NCBI RefSeq assembly: GCF_014762685.1 | Contig: NZ_JABURM010000005.1 | Span: forward strand, 248,001-312,000 | Length of the DNA stretch: 64,000 nt | Direction: 5' to 3' | Origin: Gracilimonas sp. | Lineage (GTDB): Bacteria > Bacteroidota > Rhodothermia > Balneolales > Balneolaceae | Shown here: piece by piece, positions 45,817 to 55,014 of the stretch | Numbering within the stretch: position 1 is the stretch's first letter | How the letters are laid out: each line of letters starts with the position of its first letter | Notes under the pieces: generated by a model | What the model saw: the letters and a program-made list of their open reading frames with translations, nothing else | The model's database searches: none | Told to the model about the DNA's origin: nothing | Program-made: the position numbers and the translations under genes

Positions 45817-47271
45817 TTATGAAATTTCGGGTATTCCGCTTAAAATTCCTTTTAAGCCGGTTAGTTTTTTACCAACGATAATTCCGTCTTTGGAGATATC
45901 GAATTCACGAATTGAACGCTCAAAATCACTTAATCTCTTTTTCAGGATACCAATAGCCTTATGGAGTTCTCCGTTCAGCTCTAAATATCGCAGGAAGATG
46001 ATATTATCGGCTAAATAACTGGCATGGATGTTGGTTGCTTCGAGCGTCCCGGTAATGCTTTGGGTTTCGTTAATGAGAAAAGTGGTAACACCCATATTTT
46101 GAAGATATACCGTCAGGGAGTGCAGGCGCTCCAGGGTATTTTCTTCACGTACAGCCATTCCATACCCGCCTAAAGAATCAATAAGAACGAATTTGGTATT
46201 ATGCTCTTCAACATCTTGACGAACCATTTTAGAAAACTCATCAGGAGAGTAAGAAAGGGGTTCTACGGATTCAATTTTCAAAAAACCTTTATCAAGCATG
46301 TTCCTGACCGGAACATTAATAGACTCCGAACGCCTGATGATAACTTCCTTAGACTCTTCAAAAGAATAAATGGCAGAGCGTTCGCCTCGGTTGGCCGCTT
46401 CTTTCATAAACTGAACGGAGAGGTTTGTTTTCCCAACACCACTTGGTCCTGTGACAAGAGAGGTCGTTCCTTGTTCAATTCCGCCATGCAGCATTTGATC
46501 CAGAGTATCGATACCCGAGGAGACCGGGTCACTGAAAAACGTCCGGCTATACTGGCTTGGTTTCAGTGAGGGATAAATATCAAAACCATTTCCATTTATT
46601 TTAAAGGCATGATACCCGCTTCTGAAATCAGAACCTCGATATTTAGCAACACTTATTTTACGCCAGGAATCTGTGAATTCTACAGTTAGAATGCCATCTA
46701 CCCAAAAAGTAGCCTCTTTTTCTGTTGACTTTTCAGATAGTTCAGAGGTCATCAATAAGGTTGCTCCACTTTTACAAATATACTTTATAAACGAAAGAGC
46801 CATATTTCGTGTTTGGAAGGGATCTTGATTCAGAAACTGAAACATGGTGATAGAATCCAGAAAAACCCGTTTTGGCTTATACTTATCAATCGCCTCTACA
46901 ATAGGCTTAAAAATGGAAGAGGTTTCTACTTCGGAAGGAGAGAAAACCGAATAAGGTTCAAAATCTTTGGTTACATCAAAATCAGGATTTAAATCCAGAA
47001 AGTGAACCCCCTCTAAACTAATACCCAGCTTTTCGGCATTAACCTTTACATGCTCATTACTTTCCCCAAAAGATATGTAAAGAGAAGATTCGTTTTCCTT
47101 AACACCTTGTTGTAAAAAATGATATCCAATAGTTGATTTACCTGTTCCGGGTCCGCCTTGAATTAAATAAGATTGTTTGGGAATAAGGCCACCGTCTAAA
47201 ATTTCATCTAATCCCGTTATTCCTGTTGAGATTTTTTGCACTATGTTCATTGATTTTTGGATTTGAAGCAT
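45817..47271 (-). CDS. Double-domain KaiC-family ATPase
   Basis: A 484-residue RecA-fold protein with two KaiC domains. CI: GLDEILDGGLIPKQSYLIQG, Walker A GGPGTGKST (39-47), SFGES (Glu70). CII: Walker A GPSGVGKTN (275-283), SFEES with the Glu305-Glu306 pair, VLIDSLGG. By alignment with Synechococcus KaiC, Thr426/Ser431/Thr432 correspond to Thr413, Ser418 and Tyr419. It probably binds and hydrolyses ATP as a hexamer and may autophosphorylate at Ser418. No kaiA or kaiB is present. ATG 47271 or 47250 can start it. The LOV kinase follows after 25 nt. Confidence 0.9.
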   Translation of the reverse strand: MLQIQKSMNIVQKISTGITGLDEILDGGLIPKQSYLIQGGPGTGKSTIGYHFLQQGVKENESSLYISFGESNEHVKVNAEKLGISLEGVHFLDLNPDFDVTKDFEPYSVFSPSEVETSSIFKPIVEAIDKYKPKRVFLDSITMFQFLNQDPFQTRNMALSFIKYICKSGATLLMTSELSEKSTEKEATFWVDGILTVEFTDSWRKISVAKYRGSDFRSGYHAFKINGNGFDIYPSLKPSQYSRTFFSDPVSSGIDTLDQMLHGGIEQGTTSLVTGPSGVGKTNLSVQFMKEAANRGERSAIYSFEESKEVIIRRSESINVPVRNMLDKGFLKIESVEPLSYSPDEFSKMVRQDVEEHNTKFVLIDSLGGYGMAVREENTLERLHSLTVYLQNMGVTTFLINETQSITGTLEATNIHASYLADNIIFLRYLELNGELHKAIGILKKRLSDFERSIREFDISKDGIIVGKKLTGLKGILSGIPEIS

Positions 47272-47635
47272 TTATTGAGAAATCAATAGTTTAAGCACAG
47301 CAGATACTATTTATTTCCTCAATTAACTTATACAATTATGATTATAGTCTAAATAGCACAAAACACCTAAATCCTGATATAGGTGTTTTTACCTACTAAA
47401 TTCTGCAAAATGTGATAAGTAGGTGTTTAAAGAGTGACTGATACTTATTTAAGAGATAAGGTAACTATGTGTTTCAGGTTGAGAATTTTAGGTTTTGAGT
47501 TTAACATTCTTTTGACGCTGCCCGGGAATAAGTATTTTCCCTTAAATTTTTAATCCTGTTTTGATACTTATTTATTTGGATAGAGAACTCTCCATTTGAA
47601 TTATAAAATAATGTGGTTACTTTTAAGTCGAATTA
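47272..47635. promoter_or_regulatory. Divergent regulatory spacer upstream of the KaiC-like gene, with repeated motifs
   Basis: AT-rich and non-coding. AGGTGTTT occurs at 47381-47388 and 47421-47428 (40 bp apart) and inverted at 47361-47368. Together these form a 10-bp hairpin 47360-47369/47380-47389 and an ACCTACT/AGTAGGT inverted repeat (47391-47397/47418-47424). GATACTTATTTA is at 47440-47451 and again at 47563-47574, with an inverted AATAAGTAT at 47527-47535. Possible regulator operators for the kaiC-kinase operon, or an attenuator in its leader. Confidence 0.5.
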
Positions 47636-47823
47636 ATGATGGTCTCGGGCAGACTTAAAAACGCCCGGAGTTAAAAGGGAATCTCGTGAAAACCGAGAGC
47701 TGTTCCCGCAACTGTAATCCGAATCCGCCTGCCGGCGGATGACCTGCAGCCTCACCTTTGCCACTGTTCATATAATTGAGCGGGAAGGCGCTGCCAACGG
47801 AAAGCCAGGAGACCTGCCATCAT
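47636..47823 (+). ncRNA. Cobalamin (B12) riboswitch upstream of btuB
   Basis: The leader shows the cobalamin-riboswitch core in order: AAAAGGGAATCTCGTG, then GAGAGCTGTTCCCGCAACTG, a CCGCC/GGCGG hairpin near 47725-47738, GCCACTGT, GGGAAGGC and the B12 box GCCAGGAGACCTGCC (47804-47818). Stem P1 is ATGATGG (47636-47642) with CCATCAT (47817-47823). A downstream hairpin TGCACCTCTTT/AAAGATGTGCA (47832-47860) may be part of the switch. Expected: adenosylcobalamin or a relative represses expression of the receptor. Confidence 0.95.
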
Positions 47824-48002
47824 TTAACCGTTGCACCTCTTTCGGGTAAAAAGATGTGCAGATTAAGAACCATGCTTTACAGCCCAAAATTTTATCAAGT
47901 TTTTTCAGCGCTAAATTATTAGCCTCAGGAAAAACTGTATCTGTTTGGACTTAAAAGTTTTACCCGCCAAATTATATTCAAAACCTTAAAAACGGAAGAT
48001 GT

Positions 48003-49859
48003 ATGAAGTCTTTATTTACTATAACATTAATTGTATTACTGGCGGTTTCTCAGACGAGCTTTGCTCAGGTAGCCGACACTCTTGATCTCGGGGAAGTTGT
48101 AATTACAGCTTCTAAAACGCCAACCACAGAACGTGAAACAACCAAACCGGTCACTGTCATCGGAAGGGAAGAAATTGAGCGTTACTCCGGCTCTTCAATT
48201 TCAGAACTCTTAAATCAGCAAAATGGGGTGCTGATAAACGGTGCATTATCAAGCCCGGGTAAAGATAAATCAGTTTACCTCCGGGGGGCCTCTACTCAAT
48301 ACACGCTTATTTTAATTGACGGATTTCCGGTAACTGATCCCTCAGGTGAAGGGGGGGCTTTTGATTTGCGTTTGTTGCCCCTGGAAAATGTAGAACGTAT
48401 TGAAATTGTAAAAGGCAGCATGAGTACCCTGTATGGCTCAGATGCGATTGCGGGGGTTATAAATATCATCACCAAGAAACCGGCTGATGGTGATTTTAAT
48501 TTAAACGGCAAGGCAGCTTATGGATCCTTTAATACCAATGAACTTTCGTTGGGGGCAAATGGGAAAACAGGGATGATAGGTTACTCGGTAAATCTTTCCA
48601 GGGAATTTACGGATGGTATTTCGGAAGCTGAACCTGATGAAAATACTGATTTCAATAAAGACGGTTTTGAAAGAAAGGCAGTAAATACACAACTTTCGGT
48701 AACGCCATTGGACGGGTTAACCATTACGCCATTTCTGAATTACTCGGATTATGACGGTGACTATGATGACGGGGCATTTGCAGATGGAGACAACAGGTAT
48801 GAAGCTCATTTGTTAAATACCGGGGCTCGCTTGCGTTATGAAACCGGCCATTTAGAAATTCATGAGGCGGCTACATTCACTCAAACTGAACGTAAATTTA
48901 CGGATAGCTTCGGAGTGTTCAATCCGGAAGCCTCACTGTTTAATTCTGATTTGTATGCTACCTATAACAAATTTGAGCAAGTTCGGTTTTTAGCCGGCTT
49001 TAACATTCAAAGCCTGAACTTTGAACTGGATAATATTGATGAAGGCTCACAGATTATAAGTCCTTATGTAACTACATATCTCGAGTCGGGTTTTGGATTG
49101 AATGGCGAGCTTGGTCTGCGGCTTAACAACCATTCCGAATATGGAACCAACTGGACTTTTAATATTGCTCCCGTATATAACTTGAATGATCAAATAAAGT
49201 TATTGGCATCACTAAGCTCCGGTTTTAAAGCCCCGACCCTGAATGAATTATTTGGTCCCTTTGGTGCGAATACGGATTTAAAGCCTCAACAAAGCCTTAC
49301 TTTTGATACCGGCATTGAATTTCAATCTTCTGATGCTCGCCTGAGCGCAAGTGTTATTTACTTTATCCGAAATATTGAAGACCTGATATCTTATGATATG
49401 AATTCGGGATATATAAATGTTAACGAACAGAATGATTCAGGGATAGAGGTATCGACGCAGTACAGGTTACCCACTACCCAAGTTGAGTTATTTTATAATT
49501 ATCTCGATGGAGCCATTACCCAAAACGGTGAGGAAATTGACAACCTTATTCGCCGTCCCGATCACCAATTCGGCGCGACAATAAATCAGACTATAAATGA
49601 AAACCTGTTTTTGAATTTAAGAAGTCAGTTTGTGGGAGAAAGGAGCGACCTGTTTTATAATCCCAACACCTTTAGCAATGAAGAAGTAGAGTTAGATAAC
49701 TATGTCTTGATTGATGCTACTGTACAGTATCAATTCTCGGATGGAAGGATGACTGTATTTGCTTCGGCTAATAACCTTCTTGATGTAAATTATACAGAAG
49801 TTTATGGCTTCAATACCCCGGGGGCACACTTTAAAGCCGGTGTGAAGTTTTCTTACTGA
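48003..49859 (+). CDS. btuB: BtuB-like TonB-dependent cobalamin receptor
   Basis: A 618-residue receptor with signal peptide ending QTSFAQ, an N-terminal TonB-box-like stretch (DLGEVVITASKTPTTE), a plug (VTVIGREEIERYSGSSISELLNQQNGVLI, YLRGASTQYTLILIDGFPV, IEIVKGSMSTLYGSDAIAGVINIITKK) and a barrel ending YGFNTPGAHFKAGVKFSY. The preceding cobalamin riboswitch assigns the substrate: B12 or a corrinoid. No btuFCD gene lies within the window. ATG 48003 follows GGAAG. Confidence 0.95.
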   Translation: MKSLFTITLIVLLAVSQTSFAQVADTLDLGEVVITASKTPTTERETTKPVTVIGREEIERYSGSSISELLNQQNGVLINGALSSPGKDKSVYLRGASTQYTLILIDGFPVTDPSGEGGAFDLRLLPLENVERIEIVKGSMSTLYGSDAIAGVINIITKKPADGDFNLNGKAAYGSFNTNELSLGANGKTGMIGYSVNLSREFTDGISEAEPDENTDFNKDGFERKAVNTQLSVTPLDGLTITPFLNYSDYDGDYDDGAFADGDNRYEAHLLNTGARLRYETGHLEIHEAATFTQTERKFTDSFGVFNPEASLFNSDLYATYNKFEQVRFLAGFNIQSLNFELDNIDEGSQIISPYVTTYLESGFGLNGELGLRLNNHSEYGTNWTFNIAPVYNLNDQIKLLASLSSGFKAPTLNELFGPFGANTDLKPQQSLTFDTGIEFQSSDARLSASVIYFIRNIEDLISYDMNSGYINVNEQNDSGIEVSTQYRLPTTQVELFYNYLDGAITQNGEEIDNLIRRPDHQFGATINQTINENLFLNLRSQFVGERSDLFYNPNTFSNEEVELDNYVLIDATVQYQFSDGRMTVFASANNLLDVNYTEVYGFNTPGAHFKAGVKFSY

Positions 49860-50016
49860 ACCCATTCATGCCTCATAAAGCTATAAATATTAAATATTAT
49901 ATACTGACCGTTAAATATTATTTAATTTATTCAAATATAAATATGAAAAATTATTTTTTGATGAAGTAAAAATTCATTTAAAATATTTGCCATAAAAATT
50001 TGAATATTTTTATCGG

Positions 50017-50025
50017 TGTGGATAA
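50017..50025 (+). promoter_or_regulatory. DnaA-box match
   Basis: TGTGGATAA is a perfect match (complement of TTATCCACA). It lies in the AT-rich spacer between btuB and nrdJ. Confidence 0.45.
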
Positions 50026-50056
50026 CTCATCCGTTAAAAATGATAGATATGGATGT

Positions 50057-50092
50057 AAAAAAGCCTTTTAAGTTATTTAGAAGGCTTTTTTT
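50057..50092. terminator. Stem-loop terminator between btuB and nrdJ
   Basis: AAAAGCCTT (50059-50067) pairs with AAGGCTTTT (50081-50089), with a T run to 50092. It lies about 200 nt after the btuB stop and also has an A run on its left side, so it may work in both directions. Confidence 0.85.
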
Positions 50093-50184
50093 ATAACTGG
50101 AATAAAATGGGTGAGAAAATATATAATATTATATTCAATAATAATTATAAGATTACGATACTTTATAAAATGAGAGAATTGCAA

Positions 50185-50213
50185 TGTGGATAAGTATTCA
50201 ATTTTGTGGAAAA
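50185..50213 (+). promoter_or_regulatory. Pair of DnaA-box-like sites upstream of nrdJ
   Basis: TGTGGATAA at 50185-50193 is perfect; TGTGGAAAA at 50205-50213 differs at one base. Their starts are 20 bp apart, about two helical turns, and they are 145-173 bp before the nrdJ start. DnaA sites upstream of ribonucleotide reductase genes are known in E. coli (nrdAB). Confidence 0.5.
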
Positions 50214-50357
50214 GTAATGGATTTTTTTCTTGCTGTGTGTTGCTCTCTCGTCTATATTAATTCGTACTTCTTTAGGAGATAAGTATCGGGAAATTGTTAG
50301 AATTGTCTCTCATCTACGAAGGGTAAAAAGGAACATTAACGCTAACGAAGTACGCCA

Positions 50358-53300
50358 ATGAAATTTAATCGCTTTTATACTAAGTCGGACTGGAAAACAC
50401 CATTTGATAACATAGAATTTGCTACCCGCACCTCTGAAATTAAAAACCCTGACGGTTCTCAGGTATTCCATATGGAAAATGTGGTTGTTCCTGAAAGCTG
50501 GAGTCAGGTAGCTACAGATGTAATCGCCCAAAAATATTTTCGCAAAGCAGGGGTGCCGGCGAAACTGAAAAAGATTTCTGAGAAGGGAGTTCCCAAATGG
50601 TTACAGCGTTCTGAGCCTGATGAAAAAGCGCTTAAAAAACTGGATGAAGAAGAACGTTTTACACATGAGATAGATAGCAAACAAGTCTTTCATCGTTTGG
50701 CGGGATGTTGGACTTACTGGGGTTGGAAACACGACTACTTTGATAGCGAAGAAGATGCAAAAGTATTTTATGATGAGTTAGCATACATGTTGGCGAATCA
50801 AATGGCTGCACCTAACAGTCCGCAATGGTTTAATACGGGGCTGCATTGGGCATATGGAATTAACGGACCTGCGCAAGGTCATTATTATGTAGACGGTAAA
50901 ACAGGTGAACTGAAAAAATCAGAAGACGCCTACACACACCCACAGCCACACGCCTGCTTTATTCAAAGTGTGGATGATGATCTTGTGAATGAAGGTGGTA
51001 TCATGGATCTTTGGGTTCGTGAAGCGAGACTCTTTAAATATGGCTCCGGAACCGGAAGTAACTTCTCACAAATTCGCGGGGCTAATGAGCCATTAAGCGG
51101 CGGCGGAAAAAGCTCCGGTTTAATGAGCTTTTTAAAAATTGGTGATCGTGCAGCCGGTGCTATAAAATCCGGTGGTACTACGCGAAGAGCCGCGAAAATG
51201 GTTACACTCGATTTAGACCATCCTGATATTGAAGAATATATCAACTGGAAGGTTCGGGAAGAACAAAAAGTAGCAGCTTTGGTAGCCGGGTCAAAATCCG
51301 TACAAAAGCATCTTAAAAAAATTATTCAGCTTTGCCACAAGCCGGTAGAAATTGAAGGCCGCACTTTTAACGGTGCCATGAGCCGTGATCCTCTCAAAAA
51401 CAAGGAACTGGCGAATGCCATCCGGCAAGCTAAAAGAGAGCAAGTACCTCTTAACTATATAGAGCGTGTAATTCAGCTGGCAGGACAGGGGTTTACCGAT
51501 CTGGAATTTGACACTTACGATACTGACTGGAATTCGGAGGCTTATTCAACGGTAAGCGGTCAAAATTCCAATAATTCCGTTCGGGTACCTAACTCATTTA
51601 TGAAAGCGGTGAAAGAAGATAGCGACTGGCATCTTTATGGCCGTGTTGAGCTGGAAGATGCGGAAGAAGAAGGCCGTGATCCAAAGCCGATGAAAACCAT
51701 GAAAGCCCGTGACCTGTGGGATGACATTGCCTATGCCGCATGGTCGTGTGCCGATCCCGGAACACAGTACCATGACACCATCAACGAATGGCATACATGC
51801 CCCGAAGATGGGCCGATTAAAGCAAGTAATCCTTGTTCAGAATACATGTTCCTGGATAACACTGCTTGCAACCTGGCTTCCCTTAACTTGATGAAATATT
51901 TCAAAGGGGACGGTGAATACAAAGAATTTGATATGGAGTCGTTGGAATACGCCTCTCGTATCTGGACGGTGGTTCTCGAAATTTCTGTACTCATGGCTCA
52001 GTTTCCTTCCAAGGAAATTGCCGAGCTTTCTTATGTATTTCGCACATTGGGACTTGGTTATGCTAATATCGGTGCAGCATTAATGGTACAAGGCCTTCCT
52101 TATGACAGTGAAGAAGGAGCCGCTGTGGCGGGAGCTGTTACCGCAACCATGCATATGACTTCCTATGCTACCAGTGCTGAAATGGCAAAAGAACTTGGTA
52201 CGTTTGAAGGCTATGAGCGCAACAAAGAACATATGTTACGCGTGCTGCGCAACCACAAACGTGCTGCGTATAATGCTGATCCGGAAGAGTATGAAGGATT
52301 GACTGTGAAGCCGATGGGAATCGATGCTTCTATTTGTCCTGATTATTTGGTGAAAGCTGCCAGGAAAGCTTCCGATAAGGCTGTGAAGCTCGGTGAGAAG
52401 CATGGTTATCGAAATGCACAGGTAACGGTACTTGCTCCAACCGGTACTATTGGCTTGGTAATGGATTGTGACACGACTGGTATTGAGCCTGATTTCGCCT
52501 TGGTTAAATTCAAGAAATTAGCCGGAGGCGGATACTTTAAGATTATTAATCAGTGTGTTCCAAAAGCATTGAAAAATCTCGGTTATTCTGCAAAAGAATC
52601 TGAAGAGATTATCAATTATGCGAAAGGAGCGGGTTCGCTGGAAGGTTGTCCCCACATCAATGAAGAAAGCTTGAAAGAGATGGGCTTTACGGGTGCAAAA
52701 TTAAAAGCCATCAACGAAGCCCTGCCCGGAAGTTTTGACATTAAGTTTGCCTTCAATCAGTGGACGCTCGGTGAAGACTTCTGTAAAGAAGTACTCGAGA
52801 TTTCTGAAGAGCAGCTTAATGACATGAATTTTAATATGCTTCGATTCCTTGGATTCAGCAATGAGCAGATTCAGGAAGCTAACGATTATGTGTGTGGAAC
52901 CATGACGGTTGAAGGTGCACCGCATCTGAAAGAAGAAGATTACCCGGTATTTGATTGTGCCAACCGCTGCGGACGAATCGGAACCCGGTTTATCTCAGCT
53001 AAAGGTCATATTCGTATGATGGCTGCAGCACAGCCGTTCTTATCCGGCGCAATTTCCAAAACTATCAACCTTCCAAACGAAGCTTCCATTGAGGATATGA
53101 AAGATGCTTACATGGATTCCTGGGAGATGATGCTGAAGGCAAATGCGCTGTATCGTGATGGTTCTAAACTCAGTCAGCCGCTGAATTCAATGGCGGATGT
53201 GCTGGAAGAAATTGACGAAGAGGAAGAAGCTCCGGCTGATGCTGAAACATCAATGGCACAGGATAAAGTCCTCGAAGTAGCGGAGCGCATTATTCATAAA

Positions 53301-54011
53301 TATGTAGCCCGTCGTCAGCGACTTCCATTCCGCCGCGAAGGTTATACTCAAAAAGTAAAAATCGGCGGACAAAGTGTTTACCTGAGAACCGGTGAATACG
53401 AAAACGGTCAGCTGGGTGAAATCTTTATTGATATGCATCGTGAAGGCGCCGCTTTCCGAAGCTTGTTGAATTGCTTTGCTATTTCCATTTCTTTGGGACT
53501 GCAGCATGGTGTGCCTCTGGAAGAATTTGTGGATGCCTTTGTGTTCACTAAGTTCGAGCCGAGCGGTATGGTAAACGGAAACCCGCATGTGAAAATGAGT
53601 ACTTCCGTTATCGACTACATTTTCCGCGAGCTGGCGGTTACGTATCTCGGAAGGGAAGACCTGGCACATGTGCCGGCAGATCAGATTGAAACCCGTAATT
53701 TACGTCCTACTCAAGATGCCAACCCCGATGTGGATAGCAGTGAATTTGAGAGTTCTGCAAATACGGTAGCCAGATCTCCGGAACCCACACCTGAGCCTGC
53801 ACCGGCCGCAGTAGATAGCAGTCAAACTGCAACGGAAGCAGCACAACAACAGGTTGTTGGCAAATCTGACAGCTACGAAAGTGAGTACGACAAGGCCAAG
53901 CAAATGGGATATACCGGTGAAGCATGCCCCGAGTGCGGAAGCATGACCATGGTGAGAAACGGCACGTGTATGAAGTGTATCACCTGTGGTTCAACTACCG
54001 GTTGTTCGTAA
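50358..54011 (+). CDS. nrdJ: Vitamin B12-dependent (class II) ribonucleoside-diphosphate reductase
   Basis: A 1217-residue class II RNR. Landmarks: [29 protein letters not shown] and [14 protein letters not shown] in the N-terminal half, [20 protein letters not shown] (the NxCxE radical-site motif) in the middle, [18 protein letters not shown], and a Pro/Ala-rich linker with a C-terminal zinc-ribbon-like CPECGSMTM ... [13 protein letters not shown], probably the disulfide-exchange tail. It reduces ribonucleotides using adenosylcobalamin. The length fits the long NrdJ group. Upstream lie DnaA boxes, and a B12 receptor with riboswitch precedes it, so cofactor supply and use are neighbours. Confidence 0.97.
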   Translation: MKFNRFYTKSDWKTPFDNIEFATRTSEIKNPDGSQVFHMENVVVPESWSQVATDVIAQKYFRKAGVPAKLKKISEKGVPKWLQRSEPDEKALKKLDEEERFTHEIDSKQVFHRLAGCWTYWGWKHDYFDSEEDAKVFYDELAYMLANQMAAPNSPQWFNTGLHWAYGINGPAQGHYYVDGKTGELKKSEDAYTHPQPHACFIQSVDDDLVNEGGIMDLWVREARLFKYGSGTGSNFSQIRGANEPLSGGGKSSGLMSFLKIGDRAAGAIKSGGTTRRAAKMVTLDLDHPDIEEYINWKVREEQKVAALVAGSKSVQKHLKKIIQLCHKPVEIEGRTFNGAMSRDPLKNKELANAIRQAKREQVPLNYIERVIQLAGQGFTDLEFDTYDTDWNSEAYSTVSGQNSNNSVRVPNSFMKAVKEDSDWHLYGRVELEDAEEEGRDPKPMKTMKARDLWDDIAYAAWSCADPGTQYHDTINEWHTCPEDGPIKASNPCSEYMFLDNTACNLASLNLMKYFKGDGEYKEFDMESLEYASRIWTVVLEISVLMAQFPSKEIAELSYVFRTLGLGYANIGAALMVQGLPYDSEEGAAVAGAVTATMHMTSYATSAEMAKELGTFEGYERNKEHMLRVLRNHKRAAYNADPEEYEGLTVKPMGIDASICPDYLVKAARKASDKAVKLGEKHGYRNAQVTVLAPTGTIGLVMDCDTTGIEPDFALVKFKKLAGGGYFKIINQCVPKALKNLGYSAKESEEIINYAKGAGSLEGCPHINEESLKEMGFTGAKLKAINEALPGSFDIKFAFNQWTLGEDFCKEVLEISEEQLNDMNFNMLRFLGFSNEQIQEANDYVCGTMTVEGAPHLKEEDYPVFDCANRCGRIGTRFISAKGHIRMMAAAQPFLSGAISKTINLPNEASIEDMKDAYMDSWEMMLKANALYRDGSKLSQPLNSMADVLEEIDEEEEAPADAETSMAQDKVLEVAERIIHKYVARRQRLPFRREGYTQKVKIGGQSVYLRTGEYENGQLGEIFIDMHREGAAFRSLLNCFAISISLGLQHGVPLEEFVDAFVFTKFEPSGMVNGNPHVKMSTSVIDYIFRELAVTYLGREDLAHVPADQIETRNLRPTQDANPDVDSSEFESSANTVARSPEPTPEPAPAAVDSSQTATEAAQQQVVGKSDSYESEYDKAKQMGYTGEACPECGSMTMVRNGTCMKCITCGSTTGCS

Positions 54012-54034
54012 ACATAATTTAGTCTTTAACGCCA

Positions 54035-54062
54035 GCAGGGGCGTATCGCGATACGCCCCTGC
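54035..54062. repeat. Perfect 28-bp palindrome (dispersed-repeat-like)
   Basis: GCAGGGGCGTATCG at 54035-54048 is followed by its exact reverse complement to 54062. It is G+C-rich with no T run, unlike a terminator. It resembles the palindromic repeats dispersed in many bacterial genomes. Confidence 0.6.
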
Positions 54063-54101
54063 GATGGTCATTAAAGAAAAATTTCTCATGGAAAACAGGA
54101 C

Positions 54102-54137
54102 AAACCCTGATTGGTGAGTAACCGGTCAGGGTTTTTT
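54102..54137 (+). terminator. Terminator of nrdJ
   Basis: AAACCCTGATTGGT (54102-54115) pairs with ACCGGTCAGGGTTT (54121-54134, two G-U pairs), followed by a T run to 54137. It lies about 90 nt after the nrdJ stop. Confidence 0.88.
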
Positions 54138-54150
54138 CTATAAAAGAATC

Positions 54151-54226
54151 CCCTGGTAACTTTTCCAAAGTTGCCAGGGATATTAGTGGTAGTTCGGATA
54201 TTAACTAACTTTGGAAAAGTTAGTTA
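54151..54226. repeat. Pair of related hairpins (inverted copies of one core)
   Basis: Hairpin one: CCCTGGTAACTTT (54151-54163) with AAAGTTGCCAGGG (54167-54179). Hairpin two: TAACTAACTTT (54202-54212) with AAAGTTAGTTA (54216-54226). The loop region AACTTTTCCAAAGTT of the first is the reverse complement of AACTTTGGAAAAGTT in the second, suggesting a repeated element rather than two terminators. Confidence 0.5.
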
Positions 54227-54357
54227 GGGTATCATCTCAGATACCAATAGAAAAAGTTGAAAAGAACTAAAGAGTTCGAAATACAATGTAACAAAGCATC
54301 TCTCCGCCAATACTTTTACCTTTGAGGTGAACTTTCAACCACTCACACTTTTCCATT

Positions 54358-54975
54358 ATGGCAAATTTCCCCAATCCCTTTTTCCGGTGGAGGCCACATC
54401 CCTGGCATGGGCTGGAAGTCGGTTCCAAACCTCCGCAAACCGTAAACGCCTTTATCGAACTCACCCCGTTTGATACCATTAAATATGAAGTAGATAAAAA
54501 AACCGGGTATATGCGGGTTGACCGCCCTCAGCGAAGTTCTTCTTTGCCGCCGTCATTATATGGCTTTATTCCAAGAACATATTGCGGAGATCATGTTGGA
54601 AAATTATCAAAACAAGAAGTTCAGGGTGATGGGGACCCGTTGGATATTTGTGTATTGAGCGAACGTCCCATCGACAGAAATGAGGTAATTTTAAGTGCTA
54701 GGGTAATTGGCGGCTTGCATATGGTGGACCAGGGAGAAGCCGATGATAAAATTATTTCCGTGCTGGACAATGATACCTATTACAAAGACATCAAGAGTGT
54801 GGACGACCTGCCGCCGGTACTTATAGAGCGTCTGCGCCATTACTTTGGCACCTATAAGCTTATTCCCGGGAAAGACACTAACGATGTATTTGTAGAGGGG
54901 ATTTACGATACTGAACATGCATATAAAGTTATAGAAGCGTCTATTAAAGATTATGAAGAAATGTTTGGTGAATAG
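54358..54975 (+). CDS. ppa: Inorganic pyrophosphatase
   Basis: A 205-residue family I pyrophosphatase: [46 protein letters not shown] with the key Asp residues (DGDPLD), [11 protein letters not shown] and a C-terminal [15 protein letters not shown]. It hydrolyses pyrophosphate to phosphate, pulling biosynthetic reactions forward. It is about 30 residues longer than E. coli Ppa. The CDF transporter gene follows after 39 nt. Confidence 0.96.
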   Translation: MANFPNPFFRWRPHPWHGLEVGSKPPQTVNAFIELTPFDTIKYEVDKKTGYMRVDRPQRSSSLPPSLYGFIPRTYCGDHVGKLSKQEVQGDGDPLDICVLSERPIDRNEVILSARVIGGLHMVDQGEADDKIISVLDNDTYYKDIKSVDDLPPVLIERLRHYFGTYKLIPGKDTNDVFVEGIYDTEHAYKVIEASIKDYEEMFGE

Positions 54976-55014
54976 GGTGAGGACATCGAACAAGGAACAT
55001 CGAATTCCGAACGT

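Larger units (their letters stand above)
49860..50357. other. 498-bp AT-rich spacer with DnaA boxes and a terminator
   Basis: Non-coding. It is strongly AT-rich and holds a stem-loop terminator at 50057-50092 and DnaA-box matches at 50017-50025, 50185-50193 and 50205-50213. The segment 50214-50357 is the likely nrdJ promoter/leader. No credible gene was found. Confidence 0.6.
54012..54357. other. 346-bp spacer with several palindromes
   Basis: Non-coding. It contains a perfect 28-bp palindrome at 54035-54062, the nrdJ terminator at 54102-54137, and two related hairpins at 54151-54179 and 54202-54226. The remainder leads into ppa, with no further signal. Confidence 0.6.

Noticed and set aside
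40803-47271. Calling the set a full circadian clock operon
   Set aside because: No kaiA, kaiB or response regulator is seen and the phosphosite pair is altered; only a KaiC-like ATPase is supported.
47360-47389. Hairpin with T run read as a terminator
   Set aside because: Both flanking genes start away from this spot, so no transcript should end here; it is more likely regulatory.
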